Made by a program: the position numbers and the translations under genes. The notes below the pieces were generated by a model. It did not search any database. It worked only from the letters and a program-made list of their open reading frames with translations, and was not told the DNA's origin. A stretch of DNA of 64,000 nt from positions 1-64,000 of the forward strand of contig JAQWPL010000033.1 in assembly GCA_029245395.1 (NCBI GenBank), given 5' to 3'. Source of the DNA: Gammaproteobacteria bacterium (lineage in GTDB: Bacteria > Pseudomonadota > Gammaproteobacteria > Pseudomonadales > Pseudohongiellaceae). Shown here piece after piece: positions 31,028-39,467 of the stretch (position 1 is the first letter of the stretch; each line of letters starts with the position of its first letter).

Positions 31028-31944
31028 GTTGTTCGCGCCTTGATATGTATAGGGCCATAAGGTTCGCTTTGTACGATCTCAACAAGTGATTCCTTGATCA
31101 GTTCCATAATGGCAAGAAAAGTCACCACTATTCCCATACGTCCTTCATCCTTTCTAAGCAGGGACAGCATGGGGGTAAACTGTTTGTCGGACACAGTTAG
31201 CAGTATCTGAGACATTTTTTCACGCGTGGAAAGACTTTCTCGCTGAATGTGGTGATGCTCAAATAAATCGGACCGCCGCAGAACCGTGGCGAAAGCCTGC
31301 AAAATGTCTTTCAGATCCACTTCCGGCTCCGGAATTTCTCTTTCAAGTATGGGTGCCTCTGCACTAGCCAGGTGAATATCTCGCTCAAGACGAGGGTATT
31401 CATCCAACTGTTCGGCGGCTTCCTTGAAGCGTTCGTATTCTTGCAAACGGCGGATAAGCTCCGCCCTTGGATCCTCTTCTTCTTCATCACCTTCTGATGT
31501 GCGAGGCAAAAGAATGAGAGACTTGATTTCAGCCAGCATGGCAGCCATGACGAGATATTCAGCTGCCAACTCGAACTGGGAAGATTCCATAAGCTCTACA
31601 TAGGAAATGTACTGGTCAGTAATATCAGAGACATTGATTTCCAGAATATCAATATTCTGTCGTTTGATGAGATATAGCAGCAAGTCCAGGGGGCCTTCAA
31701 ACGCCTCGAGGAAAACTTCCAGAGCATCCGGTGGGATATACAGATCCAGGGGCAAATCAGTGACAGCCTCTCCGTCCACATAGGCGAAAGGCATTTCTTC
31801 CTGGTGCGCTCCATTACGCCGGGCTTCCACCAACAGGCTGACGCGTTTCTCTACTGGACCAGTAGATTCGTCCTGCTCTACTGAGTCCTGATCTACGCCG
31901 GATTGTTGCTCCGCAAGAGTCTTTTCAGTGTCCGAGCCTGTCAC
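31024..31944 (-). CDS. scpA: segregation and condensation protein A
   Basis: 306 residues. It is the kleisin that bridges the SMC heads. After an N-terminal extension of about 70 residues the family core begins with FEGPLDLLLYLIKRQNIDILEINVSDITDQYISYVE, then LAAEYLVMAAMLAEIKSLILLP, and the C-terminal winged-helix region MGIVVTFLAIMELIKESLVEIVQSEPYGPIHI. It overlaps trpS upstream and scpB downstream by four bases each, so the three are translationally coupled. Confidence 0.95.
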   Translation of the reverse strand: MTGSDTEKTLAEQQSGVDQDSVEQDESTGPVEKRVSLLVEARRNGAHQEEMPFAYVDGEAVTDLPLDLYIPPDALEVFLEAFEGPLDLLLYLIKRQNIDILEINVSDITDQYISYVELMESSQFELAAEYLVMAAMLAEIKSLILLPRTSEGDEEEEDPRAELIRRLQEYERFKEAAEQLDEYPRLERDIHLASAEAPILEREIPEPEVDLKDILQAFATVLRRSDLFEHHHIQRESLSTREKMSQILLTVSDKQFTPMLSLLRKDEGRMGIVVTFLAIMELIKESLVEIVQSEPYGPIHIKARTT

Positions 31945-33155
31945 CGGTAATTCAGCCCCATTGCCTGGCGAACATCCGTCATGGTTTCCCTCGCCACTTC
32001 CCTGGCCTTTTCAGAACCTTCAGCTATCACTGACTTAATCATCCCCGTGTTTTCTGCCAGCTGTTTTGCCCTTTCCCTGATCGGCTCTACTTCATCAACA
32101 ACAGCATCTATCACAGGTTTTTTGCATTCAAGGCAGCCAATGCTGGCACTGCGGCAACCCTCCTGCACCCAGGCACAGGTCTTTGCATCCGAATAAATCT
32201 GATGAAACTCCCAGACCGGACATTTTTCCGGGTCGCCGGGATCAGACAAACGCACCCTGGCGGGGTCAGTCGGCATGGTTTTAATTTTTTGGTTTATCTC
32301 ATCATCTTCATCACGCAGGGAAATGATATTGTCATAGGATTTGGACATTTTCCGTCCATCCAGCCCCGGCATTTTGGCGGCCTTGGTCAGGAGAGACTGG
32401 GGGTCAGCCAGAATCATTTTGCCACCGCCCTCTAGATAACCAAACAGGCGCTCACTGTCGCCCAAAGATATATTCTGCTGCTCTTTTAACAGTGCCTGGG
32501 CTTTTTCCAGGGCAACCTGGTCACCGGTTTCCAGGTAGGATTTACGTAGCTTGTTGTAAATGCTGGCAGATTTTTTGCCCATTTTCTTGATCGCTGCTTT
32601 AGCATTTTCCTCAAAATCAGGTTCACGGCCGTAAAGATGGTTGAAACGTCTTGCCACTTCCCGTGTTAACTCCACATGGGCGACCTGGTCAGCACCTACA
32701 GGGACATATCCGGCGCGATAAATCAGAATATCTGCGCTTTGCAACAAAGGATAACCCAGGAATCCGTAGGTGCTCAGGTCTTTGTCCTGCATGTTTTCCT
32801 GCATGTCCTTGTAACTGGGTACACGTTCCAGCCAGCCCAGGGGTGTCATCATGGAAAGCAACAGATGTAGTTCAGCATGCTCAGGCACACGGGACTGAAC
32901 AAACAATGTGGCCGTGCTTGGATTGACACCCGCTGCCAGCCAGTCAATGACCATATCCCAGATATTACTTTCTATGATCAGGGGATCATCGTAATGGGTC
33001 GTCAAGGCATGCCAGTCGGCTACAAAGAAAAAACACTCGTATTCGTGTTGTAAAGTAGTCCAGTTTTTGATGACACCGTGGAGATGTCCAAGATGCAGTC
33101 GCCCGGTAGGACGCATGCCTGACAGCACTCTCAGCTGCGAATTGACTGAGCTCAA
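31941..33155 (-). CDS. trpS: tryptophan--tRNA ligase
   Basis: 404 residues, about 70 longer than E. coli TrpS because of an inserted segment before the KMSKS loop, a form common in gamma- and betaproteobacteria. It is a class I synthetase: HIGH-like HLGH in RPTGRLHLGHLHGVIKNW (residues 15-32), the Trp-binding YPLLQSADILIYRAGYVPVGADQ, and the loop GRKMSKSYDN. Four Cys near residues 325-355 (CPVWEF, CAWVQEGC, CLEC) recall a metal or cluster site in this long form. It leads the trpS-scpA-scpB-rluB group. Confidence 0.96.
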   Translation of the reverse strand: MSSVNSQLRVLSGMRPTGRLHLGHLHGVIKNWTTLQHEYECFFFVADWHALTTHYDDPLIIESNIWDMVIDWLAAGVNPSTATLFVQSRVPEHAELHLLLSMMTPLGWLERVPSYKDMQENMQDKDLSTYGFLGYPLLQSADILIYRAGYVPVGADQVAHVELTREVARRFNHLYGREPDFEENAKAAIKKMGKKSASIYNKLRKSYLETGDQVALEKAQALLKEQQNISLGDSERLFGYLEGGGKMILADPQSLLTKAAKMPGLDGRKMSKSYDNIISLRDEDDEINQKIKTMPTDPARVRLSDPGDPEKCPVWEFHQIYSDAKTCAWVQEGCRSASIGCLECKKPVIDAVVDEVEPIRERAKQLAENTGMIKSVIAEGSEKAREVARETMTDVRQAMGLNYR

Positions 33156-33284
33156 TGATTACTCCGTAGCTCTTTAAATTACTTGGGAATTATACCTGTA
33201 AAGGGCACGTCAAGTCACAGTTCAGTTGTGAATGATTTGGATATTTATACCGTGCGTGCACAGCCCAATACCCCTGCTCTTTTT

Positions 33285-33905
33285 TCATTCAAAAGGGGTT
33301 GGATCTGCCTTGCCTCGCCTCAGGACTTCGGGCACATCATCAACCAGGCTGATGACAGTAGTTGCTTCCATGCCGCAAAACCCCGAGTCAAGAATCAGGT
33401 CCACCTGTTTTGCCAGGGTCTCACGTATCTCACCAACATCTGCCATAGGCTCGCTCTCTCCGGGAAGAATCAAAGTACTGCTCAGCATGGGCTCATTAAG
33501 TGCACCTAACAAGGCCGATACGACGGGATGATCGGGCACGCGAATGCCAATGGTTTTTCGTTTTGGGTGCAGCATTAATCTCGGCACCTCGGAAGTGGCT
33601 CGCAAAATGAAGGTATACGCATCCGGAGTAAATGCCTTGAGAAGTCGGTAATGAGTATTATTGACCCTGGCATAAGTAGCCAGTTCCGAGAGATCGCGAC
33701 AAACCAGCGTAAAATTATGCCGCTTGTCCAATTGTCTAATACGAATGATACGTTGCAAGGCCGCTTTGTCCTGAAGATGACATCCAAGGGCATAAGCTGA
33801 GTCAGTGGGATAAATAATAACCCCGCCACCACGCAACACATCTACTGCCTGGAGTATAAGTCGCAGTTGCGGATTTTGAGGATGTATGTCGAGAACCTGA
33901 GTCAA
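33285..33905 (-). CDS. yciO: YciO-like Sua5/YrdC-family protein
   Basis: 206 residues with a YrdC/Sua5 double-stranded RNA-binding-like fold: LRGGGVIIYPTDSAYALGCHL at about residues 25-45, KRHNFTLVCRDLSELATYA, and KRKTIGIRVPDHPVVSALL. The family makes threonylcarbamoyl-AMP for tRNA t6A; the short form near trpS matches E. coli YciO, whose activity is weak and whose role is not settled, rather than TsaC. It is upstream of trpS (129-base gap) and divergent from yciB. Confidence 0.85.
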   Translation of the reverse strand: MTQVLDIHPQNPQLRLILQAVDVLRGGGVIIYPTDSAYALGCHLQDKAALQRIIRIRQLDKRHNFTLVCRDLSELATYARVNNTHYRLLKAFTPDAYTFILRATSEVPRLMLHPKRKTIGIRVPDHPVVSALLGALNEPMLSSTLILPGESEPMADVGEIRETLAKQVDLILDSGFCGMEATTVISLVDDVPEVLRRGKADPTPFE

Positions 33906-34050
33906 ATTTAGGCTTCTTTGCTAATTTAAATATTCATTTTAAAAAAAACAGGAAATCCTACCATAGAGCGCAATCAAACCACGATTTTTCCTTTCAGGTT
34001 ATAATGGTCGTTGGCACATAGAATTCACCAATAAGGGAACGCCCGACAGC

Positions 34051-34674
34051 ATGAAACAATTGATTGATTATATTCCGCTGATAGCCTTTCTTATCGTTTA
34101 CAAGACGGAAGAACGCATCATTTCCCTTGTAGGTTACGACTACACCCTGGGCGGCATTTTCAGTGCGACAGAAGCGCTCATAACAACTTCGATTCTGGTC
34201 TACGGCAGCATTTTTATAGTCAACAGAAAACTCAGTCGCACCCATGTGTTTCTGCTCTCAGCCGTTGTGATTTTCTGTTCGTTTACCCTGATATTTCGGG
34301 ATGAAGCAATCCTGAAATGGAAGGCGCCAATAGTGAACTGGATTTTTGCCTGTGTCTTTATTGGCAGTCAGTATTTTCATAAACAAAACATGACCGAGAT
34401 AATGCTTGGTCATGTTGTCGAATTACCTGACAATGAATGGAAGAAACTGAACTTTGCCTGGGCTGGTGTGTTTTTCCTTCTTGGCTGCACTAACCTGTTT
34501 GTGGCCTTCACCTTTCATGAATACTGGGTAGACTTCAAGGTGTTCGGCAGTATGGGAATACTGCTCCTTTTTTCTATTGCCCAAATGTTCTACCTCTGGC
34601 CCTACCTGGAAGCACAGGAACTAAAAAACCAGGAACAGGAAAGCCAGGATCTAGCCGAAGAATCCTCCAACTAA
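34051..34674 (+). CDS. yciB: inner-membrane septation protein YciB/IspZ
   Basis: 207 residues with five hydrophobic helices. Family landmarks are MKQLIDYIPLIAFLIVYKTE, TATE-like SATEALITTSILVYG, the central FRDEAILKWKAPIVNWIFA and the PDNEWKKLNFAWAGVFFLLGCTNLFVAF block. It affects cell envelope integrity and division, probably with YciC/ZipA partners in E. coli. The C-terminal tail is Gln/Glu-rich. It converges on the cyclophilin gene with only two bases between the stops. Confidence 0.92.
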   Translation: MKQLIDYIPLIAFLIVYKTEERIISLVGYDYTLGGIFSATEALITTSILVYGSIFIVNRKLSRTHVFLLSAVVIFCSFTLIFRDEAILKWKAPIVNWIFACVFIGSQYFHKQNMTEIMLGHVVELPDNEWKKLNFAWAGVFFLLGCTNLFVAFTFHEYWVDFKVFGSMGILLLFSIAQMFYLWPYLEAQELKNQEQESQDLAEESSN

Positions 34675-34676
34675 GG

Positions 34677-35312
34677 CTAGTCGATCAACGCCGGTCTGAG
34701 ATCTGGAAACAACAGATCCAGCGACTGGTTCCACCCATATACCCTGTCTGCATTTCTCTCTAACAAGGCCTTCGCATCGCCTTCGATGGTAATAGAGTTA
34801 ATCGTGTCGCCGATTCGTATTTCGCGGATTAACTCCCTGCCGGAATGGATCAGGCCAAACACCGTATGAAGGCCATTGAGATGCGGAGTCGCCTGATGGG
34901 CAATGAAAAACTGACTGCCATTAGTGTCTGGGCCCGCATTGGCCATGGCAAGGATTCCCATCTGATTGTGACGTAGCCTGATTTCATCTTCAAAGTTATA
35001 GCCCGGACCGCCGGAGCCGTTGCCTTTAGGATCTCCACCCTGCGCCATAAAATCATTAATTACCCGGTGGAAAGTCAATCCGTCATAAAAACCACGAGTA
35101 GCAAGGTTAACAAAACTACTGACTGTGATAGGGGCAACCTGGCGGTAAAGAAGAAACTCCAAAGTCCCGCTATTCGTTTCTATCACTGCATACAATTCAT
35201 TGGGATCTTTTTCTGTCACTTCCTGTGCAGACCCTATTATTGGAAGCAGGAAAGCTACAAACAGCACACATAATTTTTTCATCTTTTTAGCCTGTTGAAT
35301 GATGCTAAGCAT
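34677..35312 (-). CDS. periplasmic cyclophilin-type peptidyl-prolyl isomerase
   Basis: 211 residues from ATG 35312, preceded by AGGAG; an inner ATG at 35282 would start exactly at the signal peptide (MKKLCVLFVAFLLPIIGSAQ). It speeds proline cis-trans isomerisation during folding of exported proteins. The cyclophilin fold shows FVNLATRGFYDGLTFHRVINDFMAQGGDPKGNGSGGPGY with the catalytic Arg in FHRV, NGSQFFIAHQATPHLNGLHTVFG and the closing helix. It resembles PpiA. Its C-terminal extension (about 30 residues) is unusual. Confidence 0.92.
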   Translation of the reverse strand: MLSIIQQAKKMKKLCVLFVAFLLPIIGSAQEVTEKDPNELYAVIETNSGTLEFLLYRQVAPITVSSFVNLATRGFYDGLTFHRVINDFMAQGGDPKGNGSGGPGYNFEDEIRLRHNQMGILAMANAGPDTNGSQFFIAHQATPHLNGLHTVFGLIHSGRELIREIRIGDTINSITIEGDAKALLERNADRVYGWNQSLDLLFPDLRPALID

Positions 35313-35404
35313 TTCTTCACTCCTTAGAATGATTCGGTTTACCAATCGTCTTTCCAAAGTAAATTATACTCAAGACAGCAGCAAAACAGCAGTTGAAAGA
35401 AAAC

Positions 35405-36247
35405 TCAGTGCTGATTTTTTTCGGGATTGTTGAAATACCGCAGGATTTCAGTAACCAATGGTTTCATGAAAAATGCCTTGGTGGGCATAACGTCCACACA
35501 GACACCGTTTTTTTGTAACTGTTCACGTACAACTGGCCCTATAGCCGCCACACAGCAATTTTGCAGGCCCTTATTCAGGCCTTCGGTTAAGGCATGTTTT
35601 TTGGCCACCTGAATTAAGCGCCTGAACTGGGGTTGTGAAGTAAAAGTAATAGCATCAATCTCATTTTTTTCCAGTAAAGCAATCAACTCCAATACCTTGC
35701 TCTCTTCAACATCATCCGCATAGACATAGGGTGCCACTGAGCTAACACACACCTGCCGACTTGCCAGGTAATCCATCAATAACCTGTTTGGATCGACTCC
35801 ATAGAGCTGGACCGCGACTTGCTGGCCATCAATCTCCAATGCTTTTAAGGAATCAATCACCCCATCCGTCGTGGGTGAACTGGCCCTGAGCCCTTCTTTC
35901 AGACCAATTTCCCTGAGTACACGGCCTGGTTTTGGTCCACGGCAAAGCAAGGTTGTCTTACCCAGACCCGCTACCAGCGCTTCGTGTAAGCCATTTCTTT
36001 GTCCAAGTGCCAGCAGTCGCCTCACACCCTCCCCGGTAAACAGGATGAGCAAATACGGGGGATTGCTAATAAATTGCCTGATCCAATCAAGAATCGGTCC
36101 AGTATCCGGAGCATCATGTATTGCAACAAGAGGCGCACGAAAAACCTCTGCTCCACGCCGTTCCAATAGCTTGGCCATGACATCCAGTTGCCTGGATTCG
36201 GGAACGGCTATGCATTTCCCAACCAGTTTGCTACTTAGCGCTGTCAT
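35405..36247 (-). CDS. hemD: uroporphyrinogen-III synthase family protein
   Basis: 280 residues from ATG 36247 (GGAG six bases upstream); a first ATG at 36259 lacks a ribosome binding site. The two-domain HemD fold is visible as CIAVPESRQLDVMAKLLERRG, LLILFTGEGVRRLL, VAVQLYGVDPNRLLMDYL, DAITFTSQPQFRRLIQVA and CVAAIGPVVREQLQKNGV. HemD closes hydroxymethylbilane to uroporphyrinogen III. It is not next to hemC, and it is diverged, so it may be a second copy that serves another role such as a domain seen with nitrate-assimilation regulators; the main hemD may be elsewhere. Confidence 0.82.
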   Translation of the reverse strand: MTALSSKLVGKCIAVPESRQLDVMAKLLERRGAEVFRAPLVAIHDAPDTGPILDWIRQFISNPPYLLILFTGEGVRRLLALGQRNGLHEALVAGLGKTTLLCRGPKPGRVLREIGLKEGLRASSPTTDGVIDSLKALEIDGQQVAVQLYGVDPNRLLMDYLASRQVCVSSVAPYVYADDVEESKVLELIALLEKNEIDAITFTSQPQFRRLIQVAKKHALTEGLNKGLQNCCVAAIGPVVREQLQKNGVCVDVMPTKAFFMKPLVTEILRYFNNPEKNQH

Positions 36248-36540
36248 GTTGAACTCCATTCCTGCACTGAATTCCAGAATAAACCCTGAAATAGATTATT
36301 TCACTCCATTTGTTACCAAACTTTGTTATATCATGATCCATTATGGTGCAATTCAAATAGGCTTTGTTAAAATTAAGTAAATTCAAGGATTAAAACCATC
36401 TATCTAGAAAATAAACACCCTATTTAGTAAATAATTCACCTTTATGTTACCCATAAATATAACACTGTGTTACTATTTCGCCACGTTTTCACAAGAGACG
36501 TGACAAATCATCTAAATATTCTTAAAAGGAGACAACTGAT
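36248..36540. other. AT-rich leader/promoter region of the small membrane peptide
   Basis: No other gene is seen. It contains a perfect 13-base palindrome TAACAC-T-GTGTTA at 36460-36472, with TTACCC upstream and TACTAT overlapping its right edge that could form a weak promoter, then AGGAG before the ATG at 36541. Confidence 0.4.
36460..36472. promoter_or_regulatory. operator-like palindrome
   Basis: TAACACTGTGTTA is a perfect inverted repeat around a central T. It overlaps the probable promoter of the 36-codon gene at 36541 and may be a repressor site; the regulator is unknown. Confidence 0.35.
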
Positions 36541-36651
36541 GAGTATTAGATTCAAGAACGCTGAAGTCGTAGAAGAAGCAGTAGTTGGCACACTGAGTAC
36601 CCTCGCGGTATTTGCTGTACCGGTTCTGATTATTTTGGCTTCTGTATAAAG
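36541..36651 (+). CDS. 36-residue single-pass membrane peptide
   Basis: Starts at ATG 36541 with an ideal AGGAG seven bases upstream and ends at TAA 36649-36651. A charged N-terminal helix (MSIRFKNAEVVEEA, about 14 residues) is followed by a hydrophobic stretch (VVGTLSTLAVFAVPVLIILA) long enough to cross the membrane once, with a Pro in the middle. There are no Cys or His, so no metal or haem site. I do not recognise a family. It is isolated, between hemD and moaB, which both point leftwards, so it has its own transcript. Confidence 0.65.
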
Positions 36652-36778
36652 CCAAAGATATGTAGTCTGGCTCAGTCCTCACCTCCCCCAGGTATCACTT
36701 GAGCCAATAAACGCAAATCCCCTAGCGGCCGCAGTCTGAACCCAGGTTCCCCCTTTACCTTGCTAACAGGCTGCGTCT

Positions 36779-37306
36779 TTAATCGTCTCGACTTATAATC
36801 CTGTCTACAAAATTACACGGGGTGTGACGAGAATCGAGCTGCTCCCGAATTATGCCTTCCCATGCCGTTTTACAGGCACCGGGGGACCCAGGCATACAAA
36901 ACACCACAGTATTGTTACTTAGGCCGGCAAAGGCACGAGACTGGATAGTCGATGAGCCTATTTCCTGGTAAGAAAGACTCCTGAATAATTCCCCAAAGCC
37001 ATCAATGGTGGATTCAAGCAAGGGTGTTACTGACACCACCGTGTTATCTCTTTTGGTGAAACCAGTACCACCAGTTACCAGCACGGCATGGATACCATCG
37101 TCCTCAATCAATCCTTTCACCAGGGCACGCAAGTCTTCAACATCATCCTTGCAGAGTTTTTTCTGATTCAGGATATGCCCTTCACCTTCAAGCGCTTCTT
37201 TCAGGTATTTCCCGGACGTGTCATTTTGCTCAGAACGCGTATCAGACACAGTGACGACTGCAAGCTGCAGCTGTACGAATTCTCTTTGAGGTTTGTTTCC
37301 AGCCAA
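36779..37306 (-). CDS. moaB: molybdenum cofactor biosynthesis protein B
   Basis: 175 residues from TTG 37306, which has GGAG six bases upstream; an upstream in-frame TTG at 37330 has none. MoaB/MogA fold proteins bind molybdopterin and adenylylate it or help insert Mo. Seen are LAVVTVSDTRSEQNDTSG, the VTGGTGFTKRDNT glycine loop, EIGSSTIQSRAFAG and FCMPGSPGACKTAWEGII. It is downstream of moaA on the same strand, separated by a 126-base imperfect palindrome. Confidence 0.93.
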   Translation of the reverse strand: MAGNKPQREFVQLQLAVVTVSDTRSEQNDTSGKYLKEALEGEGHILNQKKLCKDDVEDLRALVKGLIEDDGIHAVLVTGGTGFTKRDNTVVSVTPLLESTIDGFGELFRSLSYQEIGSSTIQSRAFAGLSNNTVVFCMPGSPGACKTAWEGIIREQLDSRHTPCNFVDRIISRDD

Positions 37307-37360
37307 GAATATCTCCAGTATTTTTAACAATTAATTTTGACTATTTAAAAGTAGCAGATT

Positions 37361-37486
37361 GTTAAAGGGAATTTATAGCTTTCATGGCGAGGCAAAAATG
37401 CGCACAGGGAAGGAGTGTACGTGTTGAGTACATGACTGACTGAGCACATTTTTAACGAAGCCAGGGACGCTATAAAACCCTTTAAC
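37361..37486. repeat. 126-bp imperfect palindrome between moaA and moaB
   Basis: The ends GTTAAAGGG (37361) and CCCTTTAAC (37478-37486) are perfect complements, followed inward by TTATAGC/GCTATAA, TGGC/GCCA and AAAAATG/CATTTTT blocks up to a centre near 37423. The right arm includes the moaA stop codon. The length and mosaic symmetry fit a repeated palindromic element or a large processed RNA hairpin rather than a plain terminator, as there is no T run. Confidence 0.7.
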
Positions 37487-38495
37487 CGCCGGTCATGTTC
37501 ATGAAGCGGACTAGTTGTGGCTGATCCTTGTCGTAGAAATTGTGTTGCAGAGGCTTCAAATCCATTGCCTCGATAATATGCGTTTTCAGAACGTCATCAT
37601 TTCCCGGATTGTCACGAAGCACCTTACGCAGATCCATGGAATGCTCGTTACCAAGACACAACAACAGACGGCCTTCCACCGTAACGCGCACGCGATTGCA
37701 GGTTTCGCAGAAGTTATGGCTAATAGGAGAAATAAAACCGACTTTGGTGGCGTGGGAATCTATTCGGTAATAGCGCGATGGGCCAGCGGTGGTCATATCT
37801 ATCGGATCCAGAGAATAGCGCTCACTGATGATATCGCGGACTTCTTCATTGGTGACCATGGTATCCAGGCGTTCATGATCGGACACATCGCCCAAAGGCA
37901 TTTCTTCTATATAGGCAATATTGATTCCAAGACCCATGGCGTATTCCAGTAAGTCCAGGATTTCATGTTCATTACGACCCCGCAGGATCACAGTGTTCAA
38001 GCGTATTGCATCAAACCCGGCTGCAACAGCCGCTTCGATACCCCGCTGTACCTTGTCTAGTTTGCCGGTACGAGTCATCTTGTGAAAACTGTCAGCATCA
38101 AGGCTGTCCAGGCTGATATTAATGCGGTTGACCCCGGCGTCCCTCAGAGGTGTTGCCAGTTTTTCCAGTTGAGAGCCATTGGTTGTGAGCAGCAATTCCT
38201 TCAGACCTGGAAGAGCGCCAATTTTCTCCACCAGGCTCATGACATTTTTGCGCACCAGGGGTTCACCACCCGTGAGTCGAATTTTATCAACACCCAATTC
38301 GGTAAAGGACTTGGCCACCCGAAATATTTCTTCCAGAGAGAGCACCTGGTTGCGCGGCAGGAAGGTCATTTCCTCAGACATACAATAGACACAACGAAAA
38401 TCGCAGCGATCGGTTACTGACAGACGTACGTAATCCACTCGGCGACCGTGTTTGTCTACCAGTGATGTGCTGTCTTGTTTCGCCTCAGCGTTCAT
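37482..38495 (-). CDS. moaA: GTP 3',8-cyclase
   Basis: 337 residues (E. coli 329). It is the radical SAM enzyme that starts molybdopterin synthesis, making 3',8-cyclo-dihydro-GTP. The N-terminal cluster is in [18 protein letters not shown] (CxxxCxxC), LTGGEPLVR follows, and the second 4Fe-4S cluster is held by [18 protein letters not shown] near residues 264-281. The C-terminus ends in Gly-Gly, which is essential in the family. It precedes moaB. Confidence 0.97.
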   Translation of the reverse strand: MNAEAKQDSTSLVDKHGRRVDYVRLSVTDRCDFRCVYCMSEEMTFLPRNQVLSLEEIFRVAKSFTELGVDKIRLTGGEPLVRKNVMSLVEKIGALPGLKELLLTTNGSQLEKLATPLRDAGVNRINISLDSLDADSFHKMTRTGKLDKVQRGIEAAVAAGFDAIRLNTVILRGRNEHEILDLLEYAMGLGINIAYIEEMPLGDVSDHERLDTMVTNEEVRDIISERYSLDPIDMTTAGPSRYYRIDSHATKVGFISPISHNFCETCNRVRVTVEGRLLLCLGNEHSMDLRKVLRDNPGNDDVLKTHIIEAMDLKPLQHNFYDKDQPQLVRFMNMTGG

Positions 38496-38632
38496 CAGAT
38501 TACGTGTATCGTGTTGTTTTTTTTTGGAAAGAAATTAAATTGATAGAGAAACCCGATAATACAGGATTCCCTAGGTTAACGGAATCTGGGATCAAGCAGA
38601 TTAGGTAACCCTATTTGATACTTACAAGCGTG

Positions 38633-39262
38633 TTACTTAATGATATCCGGACGGCCAGGTGATTCAGCGCCCTCTAACCAGGCTTTACCTTCTGCATAGA
38701 GTTTTTCAATCTCAGGGCCTATCAAGCCAGGCAGCCCCCCTTTTGCTACGGCATAACCGATTTGAGACTGCAGGTAGGCCAGGTGACAGTAACCTTTAGG
38801 AAAGCTGGCGAGTATCTCCGGATCAAGTTCCAATGAGGCATTTGGATCAACCGCATCCAGGCGGTCCTTTTCATAGATTGGCTGCCGGCGCACCATGCCC
38901 CAACGCCCTTCCCGCTTTTCAAAGCAATCATAAAAACGACCAGTACAAACCACGTCGACAATCACATCATGGACAGTAGCCCGCTGGTTAATAGTCATTT
39001 TGGTTTGTGCAACAGCTCTGTCACCAGAGATGTCACAGGTAAAGCCGCCGTGAAAATGAATAATGCTAACGCCTTTCTCAAAGCCTTCCCTGCGCGCCTT
39101 GATAAAATCAGCCGCGTTAGCCTGAAACCAGGTTGCACACATGAAGCCGCCCTCATGCCAGCACTCCGCAAAACGTTCCCAATTGCCTGAATCACTGAAA
39201 ATCGCCCAATTATCTACAAGCTGTCTGATCTCTCGTGTGTCATCAATAATTTGCTGATTCAT
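38633..39262 (-). CDS. SnoaL/NTF2-like domain protein
   Basis: 209 residues. The N-terminal ~150 form a cone-shaped NTF2-like fold of the SnoaL_4 type: IRQLVDNWAIFSDSGNWERFAECWHEGG, then FHGGFTCDISGDRAVAQTKMTI, VCTGRFYDCFEKREGRWGMV and an RRQPIYEKDRLD strand. A C-terminal tail of about 50 residues follows. Such proteins are small-substrate enzymes or binding proteins often paired with catabolic genes. It is divergent from a LigJ-like amidohydrolase, with a 205-base shared gap, so a joint catabolic role is possible. The substrate is unknown. Confidence 0.75.
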   Translation of the reverse strand: MNQQIIDDTREIRQLVDNWAIFSDSGNWERFAECWHEGGFMCATWFQANAADFIKARREGFEKGVSIIHFHGGFTCDISGDRAVAQTKMTINQRATVHDVIVDVVCTGRFYDCFEKREGRWGMVRRQPIYEKDRLDAVDPNASLELDPEILASFPKGYCHLAYLQSQIGYAVAKGGLPGLIGPEIEKLYAEGKAWLEGAESPGRPDIIK

Positions 39263-39467
39263 GCTTTCTCCAATATGCCTGGATACTTTTAATTCTGAAA
39301 GAAATTGCTCAGGAAATGTTCGCCCTGAGACCTCATCATTTTACCGCGCATCGTTCCATATTAATAACTTTTCAAGGCCATAATTACCTTATTTCCCGAC
39401 TGCATGGGCTGGGCAAATCTGCTATCTTAGCCGGCTTATATTTTCAAGATTGGAGTTACCCAGACCT

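Noticed and set aside
34677-35357. longest start of the cyclophilin gene at 35357
   Set aside because: No ribosome binding site there; ATG 35312 has AGGAG and leaves the signal peptide intact.
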